Source: Flavobacteriales bacterium
GTDB lineage: Bacteria; Bacteroidota; Bacteroidia; Flavobacteriales_D; Cryomorphaceae
Direction: 5' to 3'
NCBI GenBank assembly: GCA_020200995.1
Contig: JAIVHQ010000239.1
Span: 1-8,785 of the forward strand
DNA length: 8,785 nucleotides
Shown: positions 5,635 to 8,785 of the stretch, one piece after another
Numbering within the stretch: the first letter of the stretch is position 1
Layout of the letters: each line of letters opens with the position of its first letter
Notes under the pieces: generated by a model
Told to the model about the DNA's origin: nothing
The model's database searches: none
The model's input: only the letters and a program-made list of their open reading frames with translations
Made by a program: the position numbers and the translations under genes

Positions 5635-8600
5635 AAAAGATTGACCTGCTTTCCCTGATCACCTCCCTACTTTTTACCACTGTATTCTTTATCGATTCCA
5701 CCCAGGCTCAAACGGGCGATTACTATTCCGGCGAGCTGTGGGTGCAGATTAATCCCGTTGCTGCTTCCACGATTCAGTCCGAGAAGAAGTCTGTTGAGAT
5801 GGGCAGCTTTCTTGAAATTACAGGAAGCGCCATGGCCGAAGAATTCGGGCTGTATGAAGTGCGAAAGCCATATTATTTCGCCAGGACATTAGAGATTAGC
5901 GAAGTCTATCACCTGCTGTTTTCGGAAGAAGGTGCTGAAGAAGCCTTCGCGAATGCACTCGAGGCCCTTTCGGATATAAACTATGCCGAGCGAGTACCTG
6001 TGGTGCGCCCCACCCTTACCCCCGATGACCTGGGCCCCGAATCGGGGGCCGGCAATCAATACGGATTGTGGCGTATCAATGCCCAGGAAGCCTGGGACAT
6101 CACCACGGGAAACACCGATATCAAAGTAGCCATCGTCGATGATGCTGTTTTGGTGACGCATCCTGACCTTATTCCGAACCTTGTGCCGGGATATGATGTG
6201 GCTTCTGACGATGATGACCCCATGCCCAACGAACCCGGCATGACCCACGGAACCCACGTCGCGGGAATTGTGGGCGCGGCTACCGACAATGGCATTGGGG
6301 TGTCTTCCATAGGTTTTAACATTAAAATAATACCCGTTAAAAGTTCAAACTCGCCGACGACCATCTCCGATGCTTATGCGGGCGTGGTGTGGGCCGCCGA
6401 CAATGGTGCGGATGTCATTAACATGTCGTGGGGTGGAGGTGGTGCAAGCGAAACTGCGCAGAACATCATCAACTACGCTTTCGAAGCGGGCTGTGTGAAT
6501 GTGGCAGCATCGGGCAATGACAATGTGTCAAGTGTATTTTACCCCGCAGGCTACGACAATGTGATCAGTGTATCGAGCACCACTGCCAATGACTCGAAAA
6601 GCGGCTTCTCCAATTTCGGAGAATGGATTGACGTCTCGGCGCCGGGCACAGCGATTTTAAGCACATATCACAACAACTTTCAGCCGTCATACAACGCCAT
6701 TTCGGGAACAAGTATGGCATCGCCTATGGTAGCGGGTTTGGCGGGGCTCTTGCTCTCCCTTAACCCGGAATTCACGCAGCAGCAAGTACAGGATTGCATA
6801 CTCAACTCTGCCGACAATATCGACAATGCCAATGGAGCCTTTATAGGCCAACTCGGCAGCGGTCGGATCAATGCCTACGAAGCGGTTCTTTGCGCGCAAG
6901 CCCTTGTGAATGCTCCACCCGTGGGAAATATAACTGCGTCCAATCCTGTAATTTGCCCGGGTTCTGCAGTTCAATTTTCAGGAAGCTCCACAGGAGGATT
7001 GGCCACCAGCTATCAGTGGACTTTTCCCGGAGGTAGCCCCGAAACATCCAACGAACAAAATCCTGTGGTTGTCTTCAGCGAAACTGGATTTTACGATGTC
7101 ACCATTGCTACTTCAAACGATTTTGGTGAAGACGTTCAAACCTTTTCAGCCTTTGTCGAAGTGTCATCGAACGGCACGGATTTATTTTTTGAAGAAGGTT
7201 TTGAGGCTGAGGATTTGTCGACTGCGGGTTGGACAATGACGCCTGCCACGGGCCCGGTATCATGGGAAATCTCTGAAGTGGGCGGCACCATCTCGGGCTC
7301 ACAGGCTGCGGGAATCAATCTCTTCAACCACACCACGACAGGTGCGCGAGACGGACTTATATCTCCGCCCATCAGCTTTGAAGGCCACACCAATATCGAA
7401 CTCAAATTTCAACACGCCCACCGAAGAAGGGTGCCTGACATTCGCGATTCCCTCGTTGTATACATCTCCACGGACGGGGGCGATACCTTTCCCGACCGCC
7501 TTCTGGCCATTGCCGAAAACGGTCAGGGCTCATTCGCTACAGGCACACTGCTTAATCAAAATTTTGTGCCGACCAATGGCAACGACTGGTGCTTCGGAAG
7601 TGAAGTAGGTATCGGCTGCCTGACAGTAGACTTGAGTGACTACGACGGCGAGTCCGATGTTCGCGTGAAATTCGAATCATACAATGCAGGAGGAAACAAC
7701 ATCTACATTGACAATGTACGACTGTCGGGAAACTGTACACCTCCCGATGCCCCTCCCATCGTATCGCTGACTGCCAACTCCTTCGGGGTTTGCACGAATG
7801 CTCCTGTCCAGTTTACTGACCAAAGCCTCAATGTACCTACTTCATACAGCTGGACATTTGAGGGAGGTACTCCTGCCACAAGCACATCCCCATCGCCCGA
7901 GGTGGTGTATGAAACCCCCGGTACTTATTCTGTCAGCCTCACTGTGAGCAATGAATTCGGATCTGACGAAATCGTATTGGAACAATATATCACCGCAAGC
8001 GATGCACCCGAGATTACCGTGGTATCGGATGTCAATGAAATTTGTGTAGGCGAAACGGCCACTTTGACCGCAACGGGACCCGACAATTTAACGTGGAGCC
8101 CCGCCGTTGGACTATCTTCGGCATCCGGATTTGTCGTTGAGGCCAGCCCCATCAGTACCGTAACTTATATCGTTTCAGGCAATGAGGCCGGTTGCCCGAA
8201 CGAAGCAGAAATTGAGATCACAGTACTGCCCACGCCTCCCGATCCTGAGATCGTGTCCGGCAATGACATCACCTTTACCATCCTCGAACCTGCCACGAAC
8301 AGTGGCTGGTTCAATTTTGCGGAGGCGGGCAATAACTGGTCTATCCCACCCCTTTCCACTTTGCACGTGGAAGCTGAAGTCGCCATTGCCCGCGATGCAA
8401 GTGCGGGAGACAGCTTGCTGTGCGGACCGGCTGTGGTGGACCTCGAAGGAAAAATTGCACTTATTTACCGCGGTGATTGCCAGTTCGGACTCAAAGCACT
8501 CAATGCCCAAAACGCAGGTGCCATTGGCGTGGTATTGGTCAACAACACCGATGCGCCTCCTATAGAAGTGGACGGTGGTACCGATGGTTCGTCGGTTACC

Positions 8601-8785
8601 ATTCCCGTAGTGATGGTGTCGCTTCAGAACGGCGCCCAGATCACAGCTTCTATCAACGGCGGAACTACCACGGCAGTGTTGGGTCAATTTCGCGGAGGCT
8701 CTGCCCTGTGTCCGGGCCAAATAGCACGAATGGCAGGTCCTGCGGGATTCAGCGACTACATTTGGAGCAACGGCGGCAGCGGCGG
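5631..8785 (+). CDS. Secreted multidomain subtilisin-like (S8) serine protease, 3' partial
   Basis: The frame stays open to the right edge, with at least 1051 residues. From TTG 5631 there is a signal peptide (KKIDLL, hydrophobic to about 21, cut after TQA26). A propeptide region follows (about 27-140), then a complete S8 catalytic domain (about 144-420). Its triad is D170 (AIVDDA), H206 (HGTH) and S361 (GTSMASP), with oxyanion N296 (ASGND). Then come PKD 1 (about 427-511, YQWTFPGG), a MAM/choice-of-anchor-J-like beta domain (about 517-702), PKD 2 (about 708-790), an Ig-like domain (about 796-867), a PA domain (about 880-1010, GKIALIYRGDCQFG) and the start of another Ig-like domain (from about 1024). 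This is the build of a Bacteroidota extracellular protease; the expected type IX sorting domain would lie beyond the window. No ATG precedes the signal peptide in this frame: the frame is open from 5463, with only GTG 5517 and TTG 5631 as starts. The 217-base gap before it holds no clear promoter. Confidence 0.92.
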   Translation, partial: MKKIDLLSLITSLLFTTVFFIDSTQAQTGDYYSGELWVQINPVAASTIQSEKKSVEMGSFLEITGSAMAEEFGLYEVRKPYYFARTLEISEVYHLLFSEEGAEEAFANALEALSDINYAERVPVVRPTLTPDDLGPESGAGNQYGLWRINAQEAWDITTGNTDIKVAIVDDAVLVTHPDLIPNLVPGYDVASDDDDPMPNEPGMTHGTHVAGIVGAATDNGIGVSSIGFNIKIIPVKSSNSPTTISDAYAGVVWAADNGADVINMSWGGGGASETAQNIINYAFEAGCVNVAASGNDNVSSVFYPAGYDNVISVSSTTANDSKSGFSNFGEWIDVSAPGTAILSTYHNNFQPSYNAISGTSMASPMVAGLAGLLLSLNPEFTQQQVQDCILNSADNIDNANGAFIGQLGSGRINAYEAVLCAQALVNAPPVGNITASNPVICPGSAVQFSGSSTGGLATSYQWTFPGGSPETSNEQNPVVVFSETGFYDVTIATSNDFGEDVQTFSAFVEVSSNGTDLFFEEGFEAEDLSTAGWTMTPATGPVSWEISEVGGTISGSQAAGINLFNHTTTGARDGLISPPISFEGHTNIELKFQHAHRRRVPDIRDSLVVYISTDGGDTFPDRLLAIAENGQGSFATGTLLNQNFVPTNGNDWCFGSEVGIGCLTVDLSDYDGESDVRVKFESYNAGGNNIYIDNVRLSGNCTPPDAPPIVSLTANSFGVCTNAPVQFTDQSLNVPTSYSWTFEGGTPATSTSPSPEVVYETPGTYSVSLTVSNEFGSDEIVLEQYITASDAPEITVVSDVNEICVGETATLTATGPDNLTWSPAVGLSSASGFVVEASPISTVTYIVSGNEAGCPNEAEIEITVLPTPPDPEIVSGNDITFTILEPATNSGWFNFAEAGNNWSIPPLSTLHVEAEVAIARDASAGDSLLCGPAVVDLEGKIALIYRGDCQFGLKALNAQNAGAIGVVLVNNTDAPPIEVDGGTDGSSVTIPVVMVSLQNGAQITASINGGTTTAVLGQFRGGSALCPGQIARMAGPAGFSDYIWSNGGSG

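Noticed and set aside
6033..6050. GGCCCC and GGGGCC inverted repeat within the protease gene.
   Set aside because: It is a six-base stem in GC-rich codons for the GPESGAG linker between propeptide and catalytic domain, explained well enough by coding composition.
8175..8720. A 181-codon minus-strand open frame opposite the protease.
   Set aside because: It is antisense to the PA and Ig-like coding region, which has well-supported domain motifs. The antisense product shows no motif.

Overview
The window looks like chromosomal DNA from a Bacteroidota bacterium, probably a Flavobacteriales-type marine or environmental lineage with roughly half G+C. Four things support this. There is a GSCFA-family protein. 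There is a very large secreted subtilase with a string of PKD, MAM-like, PA and Ig-like domains, of the kind exported by the type IX secretion system. No gene start has a Shine-Dalgarno sequence. One clear promoter matches the Bacteroidota pattern TTG-N17-23-TAnnTTTG. No RNA genes, insertion sequences, CRISPR arrays or phage genes were seen.

Layout. Positions 1-135 hold the last 44 codons of an unrecognised gene. A 472-residue SLC13/DASS-type sodium-coupled anion transporter follows at 188-1606. Facing it is a tightly packed minus-strand operon read from about 3975 down to 1636: a MacB/LolD-type ABC ATPase, an FtsX/MacB-type permease, and a small exported DUF3299-like protein with a CxxC motif. 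The genes overlap by 4 and 11 bases, so they are probably translationally coupled and work as one envelope machine. Its likely promoter lies at 4043-4074.

From 4078 everything is on the plus strand. First is a 110-residue exported protein made essentially of one TonB-C-like domain. Next is a GSCFA/SGNH-hydrolase-like protein whose most likely start is GTG 4454. That GTG lies inside a near-perfect 16-bp hairpin, the oddest regulatory-looking element in the window. Last is a subtilisin-family (S8) protease precursor of more than 1051 residues that runs off the right edge. Its coding frame is open from 5463, but the signal peptide begins at a TTG (5631). An ATG 26 bases upstream is out of frame by one base, which suggests either a rare start or an indel in an A-run.

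The items most worth checking are the start-codon hairpin of the GSCFA gene, the N-terminus of the protease, and the three-gene ABC/DUF3299 operon, whose substrate is unknown. I see no clearly unprecedented multi-gene system here.
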